Counted from the first letter of the stretch, positions 25,745-35,507 are shown. The stretch is DNA of 52,780 nucleotides from Symplocastrum torsivum CPER-KK1 (GCA_019358875.1 JAHHIF010000057.1:1-52780), one strand, 5' to 3'. A program made the numbers and translations. Notes: generated by a model not told the origin, from the letters alone.

Positions 25745-26244
25745 ACAGGAGATATTATAGATTCACCTAATTTGTTAAATATTTCATCCACATATGAGCC
25801 TGTTTTAGCAGAAGTTTGATAAATTCCTAATACTTGATCTGAATATTGAAGCTGAACTAAATGAGTGATTTTTGCCAACTTTTCCTCTTCGACTAAATCA
25901 GATTTGTTTAAAGCAAGGGTAATAGAGCCTTTAGGGTTAACAGAGGAGAAGAGTTTAATATGTTCAGAAATTCGCTCAACAGTCTCCTGCCGTGTAACAT
26001 CGGCAACAATGACTGCGCCGCTTCCCCCTTGTAAATAAGTGGGTGCGATCGCCTTAAATTTAGTATGACCCTCTAAGTCCCAAATGAGCATCTGTAAATT
26101 CACGGATTCCAAAGTTTTCCGTGAGATTTTCACACCGACTGTAGAAAGGTACTGATCACTAAACTGTTGCTCGACAAAACGGCGAATTAGACTAGTTTTG
26201 CCAACTCCAAAGTCGCCAACTAAGCAGATTTTTTTTGATATCAT
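25741..26244 (-). CDS. Ras/Rab-like small GTPase
   Basis: Minimal P-loop GTPase, 167 aa, with the full eukaryote-like motif set. G1 is GDFGVGKTS (10-18). The switch I threonine is T35 in YLSTVGVKI. G3 is WDLEGH (55-60), with His60 where Ras has Gln61. G4 is NKSD (113-116) and G5 TSAK (144-147). No C-terminal lipidation Cys. Bacterial small GTPases of this kind act as polarity or signalling switches, often with roadblock-type partner proteins (MglA/MglB is the best known). Here it lies 69 bp downstream of an OmpA-family gene and overlaps the PAS kinase gene by 4 bp. Confidence 0.93.
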   Translation of the reverse strand: MISKKICLVGDFGVGKTSLIRRFVEQQFSDQYLSTVGVKISRKTLESVNLQMLIWDLEGHTKFKAIAPTYLQGGSGAVIVADVTRQETVERISEHIKLFSSVNPKGSITLALNKSDLVEEEKLAKITHLVQLQYSDQVLGIYQTSAKTGSYVDEIFNKLGESIISPV

Positions 26245-26313
26245 TAATGCTGCGTCTAAATTTTATTTTCCATTGTCAGTAGCTACCAGATCCTGATCAA
26301 GGATAGCTAATGC

Positions 26314-28737
26314 TTATGGTGTGACAATCTCAAATTCTACACATCTACTGAGCTGAAGTGGTTGATCACGATCAAGACCGATAGGAGAATTGGTTGTCCC
26401 TTCAACTTGCAATCGCTTGGGATCAATACCCTGCTTGACCAGAGCATTCCTCACCGATGTCGCCCGTTCCAGCGCCATTTGCTGATTTTCTGTAGAAGTG
26501 CCGATCGCATCACTATGACCTAAGAGCCTCAGTGCTGTATTGGGGTACTGCTCCAGAAACGACTGAATTTGAGAAACCTTTGAAAGTTCGGCTGGTTTCA
26601 ACTCAGAGGAACCTCCATCAAAGTAGATGCGGGAAGCGAATGCTTTAGCTTGTAACTCTACCGTGTTGGTAACTGTTTTAATACCGGGAATTTGCTGAAA
26701 GGCAAGTGTAACTTTTTTTGCATCAGCCTTCTGAAGCACTACTCCCTGCACCGTAACTTTGCCCTCACGGTAATCTGCCAAAATCACCGCACCATCCATT
26801 TGATTCAGGATGTCACTAACTCGCTTCACCTCGGCTGCCGTTGACACCGGATCGGGTGGGACTTCGACAGGGATGATGGTATTGTTTATTTTCCGTTTCG
26901 GTTGAACTGCCTTAGCAATTTGTTCAGCTTTTGAGCGGAGGTATTGATTAGGCAGCTTTCCAGAAAGCTTCAGGGTTCCTCGCGAGTAGTCTACTCCCAG
27001 ACGATAAACCGCTAACTCTGGCTCGGATGCCAAAGCATAGCTAGTTTCTGCCTCAATGCGCTGGCTAACCCAACCGCGATATTGATAGATTCCCAAGGAT
27101 AGAGAAATTGTACTTAGCACGGCAAAACTGATGAGCAACAGGGTAGTAGGAACTTTGCCTTTTTCCTTCTCATTAGAGGTTGTGCTAACAGTTACCAAGT
27201 CTCCTAGAATCTCGTGTATCTGTTCGGGTACATTAGCGGGGTCGCCATCAAATAACTCAATCGCTCTACCATGATCTTGAACGATAGTTCCTAAAGCACC
27301 CCGCATCTTCCCAGTAAATGCCTTGGGCGATTGTCCTTGAGCCACGACTGCCAGATAACAGTACCCCGCCACTTCTAGGGTGATTTTGGAATTACCATAG
27401 TCGATCTGATCGATCTCCGAGACTTCCCCACTTTGAGCGATACAATCATTCACAAAGCTGCGAATTGCCGTGAGCATCCCGGCTACCATGTCCGACTCTA
27501 GGCGCTTGCTATCTAAGCGTTGTACGTCAGAAATCACCAATCCAGAGCCTTTGTGAATTAAAAAAATAGCTTGGACGGTAAAAGGCATTGCCTCCTTGAA
27601 GATGAGTTCTGCCTCAGAAACCCCCTGCACCTTGGCACGGATTTTGCGTGAAATTCCTTCTAAAGAAAAGGTATTTTCGACCTTCTCATTGATTGATTTA
27701 ATGGCTTGGGCCATGTACTTAGAAATCGTACTGCCAATAACGGGATATAGTGCATCCACCATCGCATCCCGATCTAAATTAATTTGTTCTTTAATGGCTG
27801 TACCCATTTCTGGTCCAAGTGCCTTGGCGAAGTCTCCTGGAGAGTCGTTTACCTGTTGGGCAACGGCATCAGGTAGAACGGGTGCCAAAGCAGAACTAAG
27901 CGCTCCTTTATCCTGTTGCGCTTTAATCTGAATCATTTCATCAGTAAGAGGAGCGATCGCTTGAGCAATTTCTTTCCTCGCTACAGCCACTTTTAGAGTC
28001 AAAACCTCTGTGACTAAAGGCAGGAGTAAATCAGTTAACTCTTTCGGTTCATAAATCTGATGTTCGAGACTTTCTAGTTTCTTTTTAAAATTTGTGATCG
28101 CCTGACGAGCATCCATGACTTCTTGAGTCAGAAGCAGACGTTGCCAACGCTCAAAAAGTTCGATTGAATTCTGTACCTCTTTATCACTAGTTGATGCAAT
28201 CGATTGGCTTGAGTGATTGTGTTGAGCTTTTTGCCAATGAGACTGAATGAGCCGATTGAATACTTCTTCAGACGGCTTGTCTGAGTTTTCTGGCTGATTC
28301 AAATTCTCCTCAGACTCAACGGGTTGGTGTTTAGACTCATCTTGTTGCTCATCTTGCCGAATAGGATGAGATAGCAGGTTTTGCAAAGCTTCAATCGCCT
28401 TAAGAGAATCATCCGCTACCAACTTGTCACCATTGCTTTGCTCTAAAGAGGTGAGCGAGTGAACGGGTAAGGAGGTTAAAGGTGTTTCATCCTCAATTGA
28501 AGTTGAGGCATTCTCACTGTTTTCCGTTGGCTCAGGCGAAGCCTGGGGGGGTGAATCTTGCTGTTCCTCTACCAATTGAGAAGTACAAGCTTTATCCTGA
28601 GTGCTCAGCTCCCTCTCATCAGGAGGTGATTCCTGTTTAGGTTCCGTAGTAGAGTTAACTACCTCTAAATCAATTAATAAATCCAGCAAGCTTTGTAACG
28701 GGGAACTGCCAGATGGATTTTCTTTTGATAAAGCCAT
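26314..28737 (-). CDS. OmpA/BON envelope protein with a cytoplasmic roadblock/longin-like region
   Basis: 807-aa membrane protein. Residues 1-200 are acidic low complexity; 200-380 are helical (ALGPEMGTAIKEQINLDRD, ALYPVIGSTISKYM). Residues ~385-500 alternate strands and helices (VQAIFLIHKGSGLVISDV, MVAGMLTAIRSFVNDCI, CYLAVVAQG) and resemble a roadblock/longin fold by eye. One transmembrane helix is at ~531-552. Two BON-like repeats follow (~575-625 and ~645-697). The C-terminal OmpA peptidoglycan-binding domain (700-805) has LLGHSDAIG and ALERATSVRNAL. The layout puts the N-terminus in the cytoplasm and OmpA on the cell wall. It heads the GTPase-kinase cluster. Confidence 0.85.
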   Translation of the reverse strand: MALSKENPSGSSPLQSLLDLLIDLEVVNSTTEPKQESPPDERELSTQDKACTSQLVEEQQDSPPQASPEPTENSENASTSIEDETPLTSLPVHSLTSLEQSNGDKLVADDSLKAIEALQNLLSHPIRQDEQQDESKHQPVESEENLNQPENSDKPSEEVFNRLIQSHWQKAQHNHSSQSIASTSDKEVQNSIELFERWQRLLLTQEVMDARQAITNFKKKLESLEHQIYEPKELTDLLLPLVTEVLTLKVAVARKEIAQAIAPLTDEMIQIKAQQDKGALSSALAPVLPDAVAQQVNDSPGDFAKALGPEMGTAIKEQINLDRDAMVDALYPVIGSTISKYMAQAIKSINEKVENTFSLEGISRKIRAKVQGVSEAELIFKEAMPFTVQAIFLIHKGSGLVISDVQRLDSKRLESDMVAGMLTAIRSFVNDCIAQSGEVSEIDQIDYGNSKITLEVAGYCYLAVVAQGQSPKAFTGKMRGALGTIVQDHGRAIELFDGDPANVPEQIHEILGDLVTVSTTSNEKEKGKVPTTLLLISFAVLSTISLSLGIYQYRGWVSQRIEAETSYALASEPELAVYRLGVDYSRGTLKLSGKLPNQYLRSKAEQIAKAVQPKRKINNTIIPVEVPPDPVSTAAEVKRVSDILNQMDGAVILADYREGKVTVQGVVLQKADAKKVTLAFQQIPGIKTVTNTVELQAKAFASRIYFDGGSSELKPAELSKVSQIQSFLEQYPNTALRLLGHSDAIGTSTENQQMALERATSVRNALVKQGIDPKRLQVEGTTNSPIGLDRDQPLQLSRCVEFEIVTP

Positions 28738-28931
28738 ACCCTGAGCTGCCTCACCTAAATCTTGATTGGGTTGGTAGATGTTGCTTGAATGAAACGGAGC
28801 TAAATTTGTTTGAACTCCTAAACAATCAATCCTACAATTCTACCCAAGAAAGGGTTTAGGTTTTAGAGCTTAGAACTTAGGTTCTAGATTGCTGTTTGTC
28901 ACCTACCAACTATCCCCTAACCCATGCTACT

Positions 28932-29552
28932 TCACTCGGAAACTTTGCTAGCTTCTATTACTAAAGTATCATCCGATCCATTGGTACGAGCTGATTCTTT
29001 GAGTTCCGGAGTAAATTCCGCTTTTTTTATCCTTAAGCCAAGCTCAAATAAAATATCTGCTACATCATTTCTAGAAAGCTTTGCGTCTGTGAGCAGTGAG
29101 AACCGTTTTTCCAGTTCATCAAAGACCTGAGACTTGAGATTTTGGGTATCTTCTTGAAGCTTTTCTCTCGTTTCTGAGAGTTCTTTGCGAATCGAGCTAG
29201 TCTGGGAAGCAACGGTTTTATCTATTGAATCAAGACTGCTAGAAAAATTCTTGTAAGTTCCCTCAATTAATTGTCGAACGTCTGCGTTATCTTTCTGGGA
29301 CGTGAAGCTGAGAGACTTTATTTTTTCCTCAAGAGAGTCAACAGATATTCGGAGTTGTGTCAAACAATCAGACTTGGCTTGCTCGGTGCGATCGCGCATC
29401 TCCTTCTCTAGAGAGGATAAGTGAGATTCTAGTTTATCCAGGCGGCTATCATATTCTTGCAGTTTAGAGCCAAATATTAGATCACGAATTAGTTCAATAT
29501 TGCCTATTCTTTCCCGCATTTCGTCTCTGGTGATTTCACCCATTTTTTCCAT
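28932..29552 (-). CDS. Coiled-coil protein of unknown function
   Basis: 206-aa soluble protein, strongly helical, with heptad-like stretches (LDKLESHLSSLEKEMRDR, SVDSLEEKIKSL, IRKELSETREKLQ). The tail SRNDVADILFELGLRIK may be a small folded unit. No membrane segment, signal or known enzyme motif. Two ATGs compete: 29552 directly after AGG, and 29543 with AGGATGGA as ribosome-binding site. It lies 194 bp upstream of the OmpA gene on the same strand and could be the first gene of that cluster or separate. Confidence 0.7.
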   Translation of the reverse strand: MEKMGEITRDEMRERIGNIELIRDLIFGSKLQEYDSRLDKLESHLSSLEKEMRDRTEQAKSDCLTQLRISVDSLEEKIKSLSFTSQKDNADVRQLIEGTYKNFSSSLDSIDKTVASQTSSIRKELSETREKLQEDTQNLKSQVFDELEKRFSLLTDAKLSRNDVADILFELGLRIKKAEFTPELKESARTNGSDDTLVIEASKVSE

Positions 29553-29876
29553 CCTATGCTTACTTGTTATTGTGTACTCAAATCCGAATATTATCCTGTT
29601 CAGTTAGCAAGTAACGATGCAATCCTGCTTGACTACTGAGCCAGTTTTCAAAAATACATCAAATTGTCTCAATTTTAAGACTAGACAGGAATCATGAGCT
29701 TTTGAAAAGAGCCGTCAGTTGTGTCGCGGCAATCCTTGTGCTTCTAATGGTAGAGGGATCGTAATATCTTCTTGATAAAAGCCTCTAAAGACATCCTGTT
29801 TTCTGGCATTCCCATGACTATAACAAATACAAATTTTCCTTGGTGATGCTACACATTGACTTCCCCATAACAAGTA
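29553..29876. other. 324-bp gap, nothing recognised
   Basis: AT-rich spacer between the coiled-coil gene and the Fe-S aldo/keto reductase. I see no supportable frame, strong hairpin or repeat. The left part should carry the minus-strand promoter of the coiled-coil gene. Confidence 0.5.
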
Positions 29877-31007
29877 TTATTCCCAAAGTCGGCGTCGAGG
29901 TTGTCCGTTAAGCCGTTGATGGGTATCGGCGAGTAAGGCAGGAATATCTAGCTGTTCGGGACAGCGAGGTAGACAATCACCGCAGCTAGTACAATGATTT
30001 CCCTTGACACCGGGAAACCAATGACCAGCGTTTTCAAACATTTGATAGCGGTATTGACTAAAATTGCTCATCTCGTAAGCGACAGCTAAATTCCGCAAGC
30101 GCAGAACTTCTGGAATCTGAATTGTTTCGGGACAAGGTAGACAAGCATAGCATTGGCTACAGTGGTCAGTGCCTAGAGCCTCTTTCGCTTGCGCTTCCAG
30201 ACGCAAAAACGCCTCAACTTCCAGTTCTGTTAGGGGTTCATCTTGGTTAGCAACAGCAAGAGGTGCTATTAGTTCAGTGGAATTAGCAGGGCCAATACTG
30301 AGGGTAGTGATTCGGCGATCGCTTAATAAAAAGCGATAATTCAACTCTAGTGGTGAAAAGGGCGCACACAACTGTTCTAGCTTCTGTGGAGGGGTATAGA
30401 GTTGCCCTCCCTTATCTGCCGGAGAGATGATAAAAATGCCCATATCCTTGTTGTGGGCTAATTCAATCGCTGCTGCATTGCGTTGAAAAAAGTAATAGTA
30501 ATGAAGGTTTATAAATTCAAATAAATCTGTCCTAATCGCTGCCAGAATGACATCTAGTTGAGCGTGAGTTGAAAAGCCAACATGGCGTACACGACCATCT
30601 GCCATAGCTTCTTTTACAGCTTGCATACAACCTGTAGGAGACTCAACCCAAGCCAGGTGTTCCCAGGTGTTGATGCCATGAATGGCTAAACAATCCAAAT
30701 AATCGAGTTGTAGACGCTGTAAAGACTCCTCTAACCACTGCCGCATCAAGCTAGCATCTGGCGTTGGTGGTAATTTGGTGGTGATGTGTAGCTGCTCTCG
30801 TGGCACCGACGACTCGGTTTTTAGAATCTTGCCAAGATACTGCTCACTCTTCCCATAACCTCTAGCGGTTTCAATATGGTTAATTCCTCTTGCTATTGCT
30901 TGGCAGACGGTAGTGTGAGCCTCTGACTCAGACGCTAAACAGCGCATAGTGCCTAGAGAAAACACTGAAAGAAGCAAATCAGTTTTCCCAAACCGTCGGT
31001 AACGCAT
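29877..31007 (-). CDS. Aldo/keto reductase with C-terminal [4Fe-4S] ferredoxin domain
   Basis: 376-aa fusion. An AKR barrel (MRYRRFGKTDLLLSVFSLGT; HIETARGYGKSE with an Asp-to-Glu variant of the usual DTAxxY; Lys in TTKLPP; His in AIHGIN) is followed by two Cys-rich motifs, CSQCYACLPCPE and CTSCGDCLPRCPE. These fit two [4Fe-4S] clusters. This two-part architecture is a known AKR subgroup, and electrons likely pass between the clusters and the barrel. Glu in place of the first tetrad Asp makes classical NADPH aldo/keto reductase chemistry uncertain. Monocistronic by context. Confidence 0.9.
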   Translation of the reverse strand: MRYRRFGKTDLLLSVFSLGTMRCLASESEAHTTVCQAIARGINHIETARGYGKSEQYLGKILKTESSVPREQLHITTKLPPTPDASLMRQWLEESLQRLQLDYLDCLAIHGINTWEHLAWVESPTGCMQAVKEAMADGRVRHVGFSTHAQLDVILAAIRTDLFEFINLHYYYFFQRNAAAIELAHNKDMGIFIISPADKGGQLYTPPQKLEQLCAPFSPLELNYRFLLSDRRITTLSIGPANSTELIAPLAVANQDEPLTELEVEAFLRLEAQAKEALGTDHCSQCYACLPCPETIQIPEVLRLRNLAVAYEMSNFSQYRYQMFENAGHWFPGVKGNHCTSCGDCLPRCPEQLDIPALLADTHQRLNGQPRRRLWE

Positions 31008-31010
31008 TTT

Positions 31011-31042
31011 AGCTATCAGCCGTCAGCCGTCAGCTTTCAGCT
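31011..31042. repeat. STRR-like CAGCCGT tandem units
   Basis: AGCTATCAGCCGTCAGCCGTC and then AGCTTTCAGCTT: heptamer-spaced CAGC units, the complement of the unit seen at 21518. A shorter relative (CAGCTGACAGCTAAAGGC) lies at 31130-31150 just past the nuclease gene stop. Confidence 0.5.
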
Positions 31043-31154
31043 TAGAAGAAATAAGGGACGAGGGTTGAGCGTTAAAGTTATCAAAAGAAACCGAAGGAAG
31101 TTTTACTTTAAGCCAAAGCAAATTTATCACAGCTGACAGCTAAAGGCTCAAAAG

Positions 31155-31661
31155 CTAGGCTTCGCCACCCGTTTTAAATCCTTTACGCTGGGAAAAATCT
31201 TCAGGGCGGATGTTGGAGACAAACTCCCGGAAGGCACGTCGTTCTTCTTCGTCAGCGTCTCTATCAACGGGGATCGAGGCATCGGCAATGACTTCTTCCA
31301 TAACCCAGATTGGGCTATCTGTACGCAATGCGATCGCAATTGCGTCACTGGGTCGAGCATCGATTTCTTTTTTCGCCTCACCCTGACGGACACAGAGAAT
31401 GGCGTAGAACGTATTATCTTGGAGCGCGTGAATAATAATCTTCTCCAGACTCATGTCCCAGCCTTGCAGGAGGTTCACGAATAGGTCATGGGTAAGTGGT
31501 CGGGGAGGTGTTTGTTTCTCCAAGGCGCTGATAATTGCCTTTGCCTGATCTTGCCCAATGTAGATTGGTAGGGCACGTCGATCCGAGGCATCCTTCAGCA
31601 GGACAATCGGACTCTTGGTGACGGCGTCTAGTGCAATTCCAGCAACTCTCATTTCAATCAT
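31155..31661 (-). CDS. Bifunctional nuclease (DUF151/BFN) family protein
   Basis: 168-aa protein from the ATG at 31661, which has GAGG 8 bases upstream; a TTG start 40 codons earlier would add an unlike-family N-terminus. Family hallmarks: MIEMRVAGIALD, LPIYIGQDQAKAI, PLTHDLFVNLL and the conserved DARPSDAIAIALR. Plant and bacterial relatives show DNase/RNase activity; in cyanobacteria the role is unsettled. Divergent from riboflavin synthase with ~300 bp between starts. Confidence 0.9.
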   Translation of the reverse strand: MIEMRVAGIALDAVTKSPIVLLKDASDRRALPIYIGQDQAKAIISALEKQTPPRPLTHDLFVNLLQGWDMSLEKIIIHALQDNTFYAILCVRQGEAKKEIDARPSDAIAIALRTDSPIWVMEEVIADASIPVDRDADEEERRAFREFVSNIRPEDFSQRKGFKTGGEA

Positions 31662-31958
31662 CAGATTAGCCTCTAGAATACAGTCGGCATCGGGGGCATC
31701 AAAGCGGAGCGGTAAACTAGTACTGGACGGTTTAGGACTGGAACAAACTTCGCAATCTGTCCAAATTACTTCACCAGTCAACCGTAAAATCAGCCCTTGA
31801 AAACCTAATTTTAGTGGGGATCAACAAGGTTGTATTCTCCAAGTATGCCCCAGTCTCAGGACGTTTGCGCTGGGACTTCACGAAAAAAACACAGATTATT
31901 ACTGAATATTTCACTACCACCCGCCCAGTCGCACACGCTCAGGAGTCGAACAAAAACA

Positions 31959-32648
31959 GTGTTTACAGGATTAATTCAAGCCCTGGGTACGATTCGCCCC
32001 TTAGGAGGCGATCGCTTCGATATCTCCTGCCGCCCTGATGCCTCGCACGTAATCTTACAAGATTTAGCGATCGGTGACAGCGTTGCGGTTGATGGAATCT
32101 GCCTAACAGTAGAAGAAATCTTACCACAAGGGTTTGTAGCAACCGCCTCTGATGAAACTTTACGTCGTACAACATTAGGGCAAGAGCATCGCTCAGCTCC
32201 CTATGTCAATTTAGAAACATCAGTACGTGTTGGGAGTAAGCTTGGTGGGCACTTTGTCACAGGTCACATTGATGGCATTGGCTGTCTCCAGGAATCAGTA
32301 GAAACACCTAACTCATGGGAACTATCCTTCACCGCACCCGTTTCCTTACGTGACCTCTGGCAGCACCAAATCGCCCGCTATCTTGTTCCCAAAGGGAGTG
32401 TCGCCGTTAATGGTGTAAGTCTAACTATTGCCGATTGTGACCCCCAAGGAAGCTGGTTCAAAGTCGCCGTCATTCCCCACAGTTATGCTCAGACCAATCT
32501 GAGCTATTTACAGATTGGTAGTTGGGTCAATTTAGAGGGCGATATCTTAGGCAAGTATGTTGAGAGATTGCTCGGTCATCAAGTCCCCTCATCTAACCAC
32601 CAAGAGGAAATTTCACCGACATTTCTGGCTGAACATGGGTACCTGTGA
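31959..32648 (+). CDS. ribE: Riboflavin synthase, alpha subunit
   Basis: Converts two 6,7-dimethyl-8-ribityllumazine molecules into riboflavin and a pyrimidine. Two lumazine-binding repeats are visible: repeat 1 from VFTGLIQALGTI with GDSVAVDGICLTV, repeat 2 with GGHFVTGHIDGIG and GSVAVNGVSLTIAD. 229 aa from the GTG at 31959, chosen because the family begins M/VFTGLI; AGGAG lies 13 bases upstream. An open extension of 43 codons upstream is unlike the family. FMN made from its product would feed SsuD-type flavin chemistry, but the gene is 17 kb away. Confidence 0.95.
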   Translation: MFTGLIQALGTIRPLGGDRFDISCRPDASHVILQDLAIGDSVAVDGICLTVEEILPQGFVATASDETLRRTTLGQEHRSAPYVNLETSVRVGSKLGGHFVTGHIDGIGCLQESVETPNSWELSFTAPVSLRDLWQHQIARYLVPKGSVAVNGVSLTIADCDPQGSWFKVAVIPHSYAQTNLSYLQIGSWVNLEGDILGKYVERLLGHQVPSSNHQEEISPTFLAEHGYL

Positions 32649-32710
32649 GACGAATAAGCCCTTGTGCTAACTCCCTTGGCGATACTTGTGGACAATTGAA
32701 GACTTAGAAA

Positions 32711-32746
32711 CAAAAAAAGCGGATTGCTGAAGATGGAACAACCGCT
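32711..32746 (-). terminator. Terminator of the alpha/beta hydrolase gene
   Basis: On the minus strand AGCGGTTG pairs with CAATCCGCT (one-base bulge), then TTTTTTTG. It sits 8 bp past the hydrolase stop and between convergent genes. Confidence 0.75.
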
Positions 32747-32753
32747 CATTTCA

Positions 32754-33668
32754 TTACCCCGATGGCTGGGCTAATTGCCCTTGTCTTGCTTGAGCTTGTT
32801 CAACCAGCCATTGAATTGCTTGTAAGTATTGAGCGCCACCAAGTTCCTCTACATTGTGATGTCCTGCTTCTGGCACTAAAAGCAGTTGTTTCGGTTCGGT
32901 TGCTGCTGTAAATAAGAGTTGGCTCATCTGCGCTGGAACAACTGGATCGGCAGTACCGTGAATAAAGAGGATAGGCACTGAAAGCGATCGCACTTTAGAA
33001 AGAGAGTCAAATTGCTGATGTAAGAGTAACTTCACCGGAAAGATTAAGAATTGGCGATAGAGATGAGCCACCATTGAACGCATCGCTGTGAAGGTACCCT
33101 CTACAACCAATCCGGCAATATTTGGGTGCCGTAGTGCCAAGTCAATTGCGATCGCACCTCCCAAAGAATGACCATATAGAAAAATCCGTTCTGGTGGGAT
33201 GTGCCTGACTTGAGTCAAGTAATTCCAGGCTGTTTCTACATCCTCATAGACAGTGGACTCAGTGGGAAACTGACCTTCACTATGACCATATCCGCGATAG
33301 TCAATCAGCAAGGTGGAGAAGCCCAACTGGTGAAACCAAAACGCACGCTTCACTTCATCACCAACATTTGAGCCATTCCCATGTAGATAGAGCCATACCT
33401 TGGCTTCGGGGGCTGCACTCGCAGGAATCCACCAACCATGAATGTGGCTTGTTTGATCAGAAGCGGTTGAGACAGGTAACCAGACTTCTTCGTAGTTTAA
33501 ATTGAAAGCTTCCGGTGTTGTCCTGATAGCACGCGGTGGCTTGAAAATAAAGTACTTTTGCCTAAACCAGAGGAATACACAAGCAACACAATATGCGATC
33601 GCTATTACTCCCCCAACGATGAGGAGGAGTCTTAATAAGAGTTGCCAAAAAACTTCAAGCACAGTCAT
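32754..33668 (-). CDS. Membrane-anchored alpha/beta hydrolase
   Basis: 304-aa serine hydrolase of the Bem46/COG1073-like type. An N-terminal hydrophobic helix (LLLRLLLIVGGVIAIAYCVAC) anchors it to a membrane. Then come the oxyanion strand LYLHGNGSN, nucleophile Ser in LYGHSLGG, Asp in IHGTADPVV and His in PEAGHHN. The motif DYRGYGHSEG is typical of the group. Substrate unknown. Its promoter region faces that of the M14 carboxypeptidase (154 bp between starts). Confidence 0.9.
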   Translation of the reverse strand: MTVLEVFWQLLLRLLLIVGGVIAIAYCVACVFLWFRQKYFIFKPPRAIRTTPEAFNLNYEEVWLPVSTASDQTSHIHGWWIPASAAPEAKVWLYLHGNGSNVGDEVKRAFWFHQLGFSTLLIDYRGYGHSEGQFPTESTVYEDVETAWNYLTQVRHIPPERIFLYGHSLGGAIAIDLALRHPNIAGLVVEGTFTAMRSMVAHLYRQFLIFPVKLLLHQQFDSLSKVRSLSVPILFIHGTADPVVPAQMSQLLFTAATEPKQLLLVPEAGHHNVEELGGAQYLQAIQWLVEQAQARQGQLAQPSG

Positions 33669-33821
33669 TCTTAGGGATTGTTAATCAAGCCTGGTTCTTT
33701 ACCATCCACATTTTATTGGCTCTATCTCTCTTGTAAAACGCAAAACCTAACCCGTGATAGTAACCGATAAATGTAGGTGAGTGATATCGTACATAGATTC
33801 AGCGACAGGTGCAGATGAGAG

Positions 33822-35507
33822 ATGCCAGACGTTCGGTTCGATAAGCTCTACCGCTACGAAGACTTAACCCAGATTCTCCATGCTTACACCAAGGAATTTC
33901 CTCAGCTCGTCAGTATCGAAAGCATCGGTAAGAGTTACGAAGGGCGTGACATCTGGCTGATGACAGTCACCTGCTTCGCCACAGGTTCAGCCACAGAAAA
34001 ACCTGCCCTTTGGGTTGATGGCAATATCCATGCAACGGAACTTGCGCCCTCTAGTGCCTGCCTTTACCTTCTGCAAACCTTAGTCACAAGTTACGGAACT
34101 CACCCCGAAATCACCCGTTGTCTGGATACTCGCGCCTTCTACATTTGCCCTCGTGTCAATCCGGATGGTGCGGAGTTAGCGTTAGCAGACAAGCCGAAAT
34201 ATATTCGTTCTGGGACTCGTCCCTATCCCTATGATGAGGAACATCAAGACGGGTTGGTGATGGAAGACATTGATGGCGATGGTCGTATTTTAATGATGCG
34301 AGTCCCTGATCCGAATGGGGCATGGAAAGTTTGCCCGACAGAACCACGCTTGTTAGTCCAGCGTGAGCCAACCGAAACAGGAGGAGAGTATTATCGGCTA
34401 CTACCGGAAGGACGAATCGATGATTACGACGGGGTTCTCATTGATATCCTGCGTCCTAAGGAAGGGTTGGACTTGAATCGTAACTTTCCTTTCCTGTGGC
34501 GACAGGAGTCTGAACAGCAAGGCGCTGGTGCCTATCCGACATCGGAGACGGAAGTGCGATCGCTAGTTCAGTTCATTACCAGTCATCCTAATATTACAGG
34601 TGCGATCGCTTTCCACACCTTTAGCGGCGTTCTCTTGCGTCCCTACAGCCACCTCAGCGATGAGGAATTTCCTGTTAATGACCTCCGTACCTACCAGCGC
34701 ATCGGGCAAAAAGGAACCGAACTCACCGAGTATCCCAACATCTCTGTCTTTCATGAGTTCCGCTACGATCCCAAAGAAGTTGTCACAGGTACCTTCGATG
34801 ATTGGGCTTATGAACACCAGGGTATATTTGGCTGGACAGTAGAAGTCTGGAGTCCTCAGCGCCAAGCCGGAATCACCGAGTATAAATACATCGACTGGTA
34901 CCGAGAACACCCTTTAGAAGATGACCTTAAGCTGCTGCGTTGGAGTGACGAAAAACTTGGAGGAAAAGGCTACATCGACTGGTATGCCTATGACCATCCC
35001 CAACTCGGTCAGATTGATTTAGGGGGTTGGAATGCGATGTATGCGTGGACAAATCCACCTCCAGAGTTTTTGGAGAAAGAGATTGCCCGTTTCCCGGAGT
35101 GGCTAGTGTGGCATCTACTCATCTCACCCAAGCTGGAGATTTATGAAGCGAGTGTCCGTCCTCTGGGGAATAGCACCTATCGTGTGCGACTCGTTGTACA
35201 GAATACAGGCTGGCTACCGACCTACGTTACCCAAAAAGCGCTGGAGAAAAAGCTTGTGCGCGGTTGCATCTGTGAAATTGAGCTACCTGAGGGAGCAACG
35301 TTGGAGATGGGGAAGCAGCGTGAAGATTTAGGTCAATTGGAAGGGCGTGCTTACAAACCCTCTGCCCCTACCAGGCGGCAGGGTGATGCCACTAAAGACA
35401 GGGCAAAGGTCGAATGGGTAGTCTCTGCTAACCAAGGTAGTGTTGTCAAACTGTTAGCCCGACATGAGCGGGCAGGAGTTGTCCGTACTGAAGTGACGTT
35501 GACATGA
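33822..35507 (+). CDS. M14 family zinc carboxypeptidase
   Basis: 561-aa metallopeptidase. Zinc ligands H70 and E73 are in GNIHATE, and the third His is probably in AIAFHTFSG. Substrate-binding Asn/Arg are in GLDLNRNFP, and the catalytic Glu is probably in WTVEVWSP. No signal peptide, so it appears cytoplasmic. After the ~400-aa catalytic domain a C-terminal beta domain (TYRVRLVVQNTGWLPTYVT, LLARHERAGVV) is present. Start is the ATG at 33822. Monocistronic by context; the peptide substrate is unknown. Confidence 0.93.
   Translation: MPDVRFDKLYRYEDLTQILHAYTKEFPQLVSIESIGKSYEGRDIWLMTVTCFATGSATEKPALWVDGNIHATELAPSSACLYLLQTLVTSYGTHPEITRCLDTRAFYICPRVNPDGAELALADKPKYIRSGTRPYPYDEEHQDGLVMEDIDGDGRILMMRVPDPNGAWKVCPTEPRLLVQREPTETGGEYYRLLPEGRIDDYDGVLIDILRPKEGLDLNRNFPFLWRQESEQQGAGAYPTSETEVRSLVQFITSHPNITGAIAFHTFSGVLLRPYSHLSDEEFPVNDLRTYQRIGQKGTELTEYPNISVFHEFRYDPKEVVTGTFDDWAYEHQGIFGWTVEVWSPQRQAGITEYKYIDWYREHPLEDDLKLLRWSDEKLGGKGYIDWYAYDHPQLGQIDLGGWNAMYAWTNPPPEFLEKEIARFPEWLVWHLLISPKLEIYEASVRPLGNSTYRVRLVVQNTGWLPTYVTQKALEKKLVRGCICEIELPEGATLEMGKQREDLGQLEGRAYKPSAPTRRQGDATKDRAKVEWVVSANQGSVVKLLARHERAGVVRTEVTLT

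Noticed and set aside
27596..27931. 111-codon plus-strand frame inside the OmpA-family gene
   Set aside because: Antisense shadow of a long, motif-supported gene.
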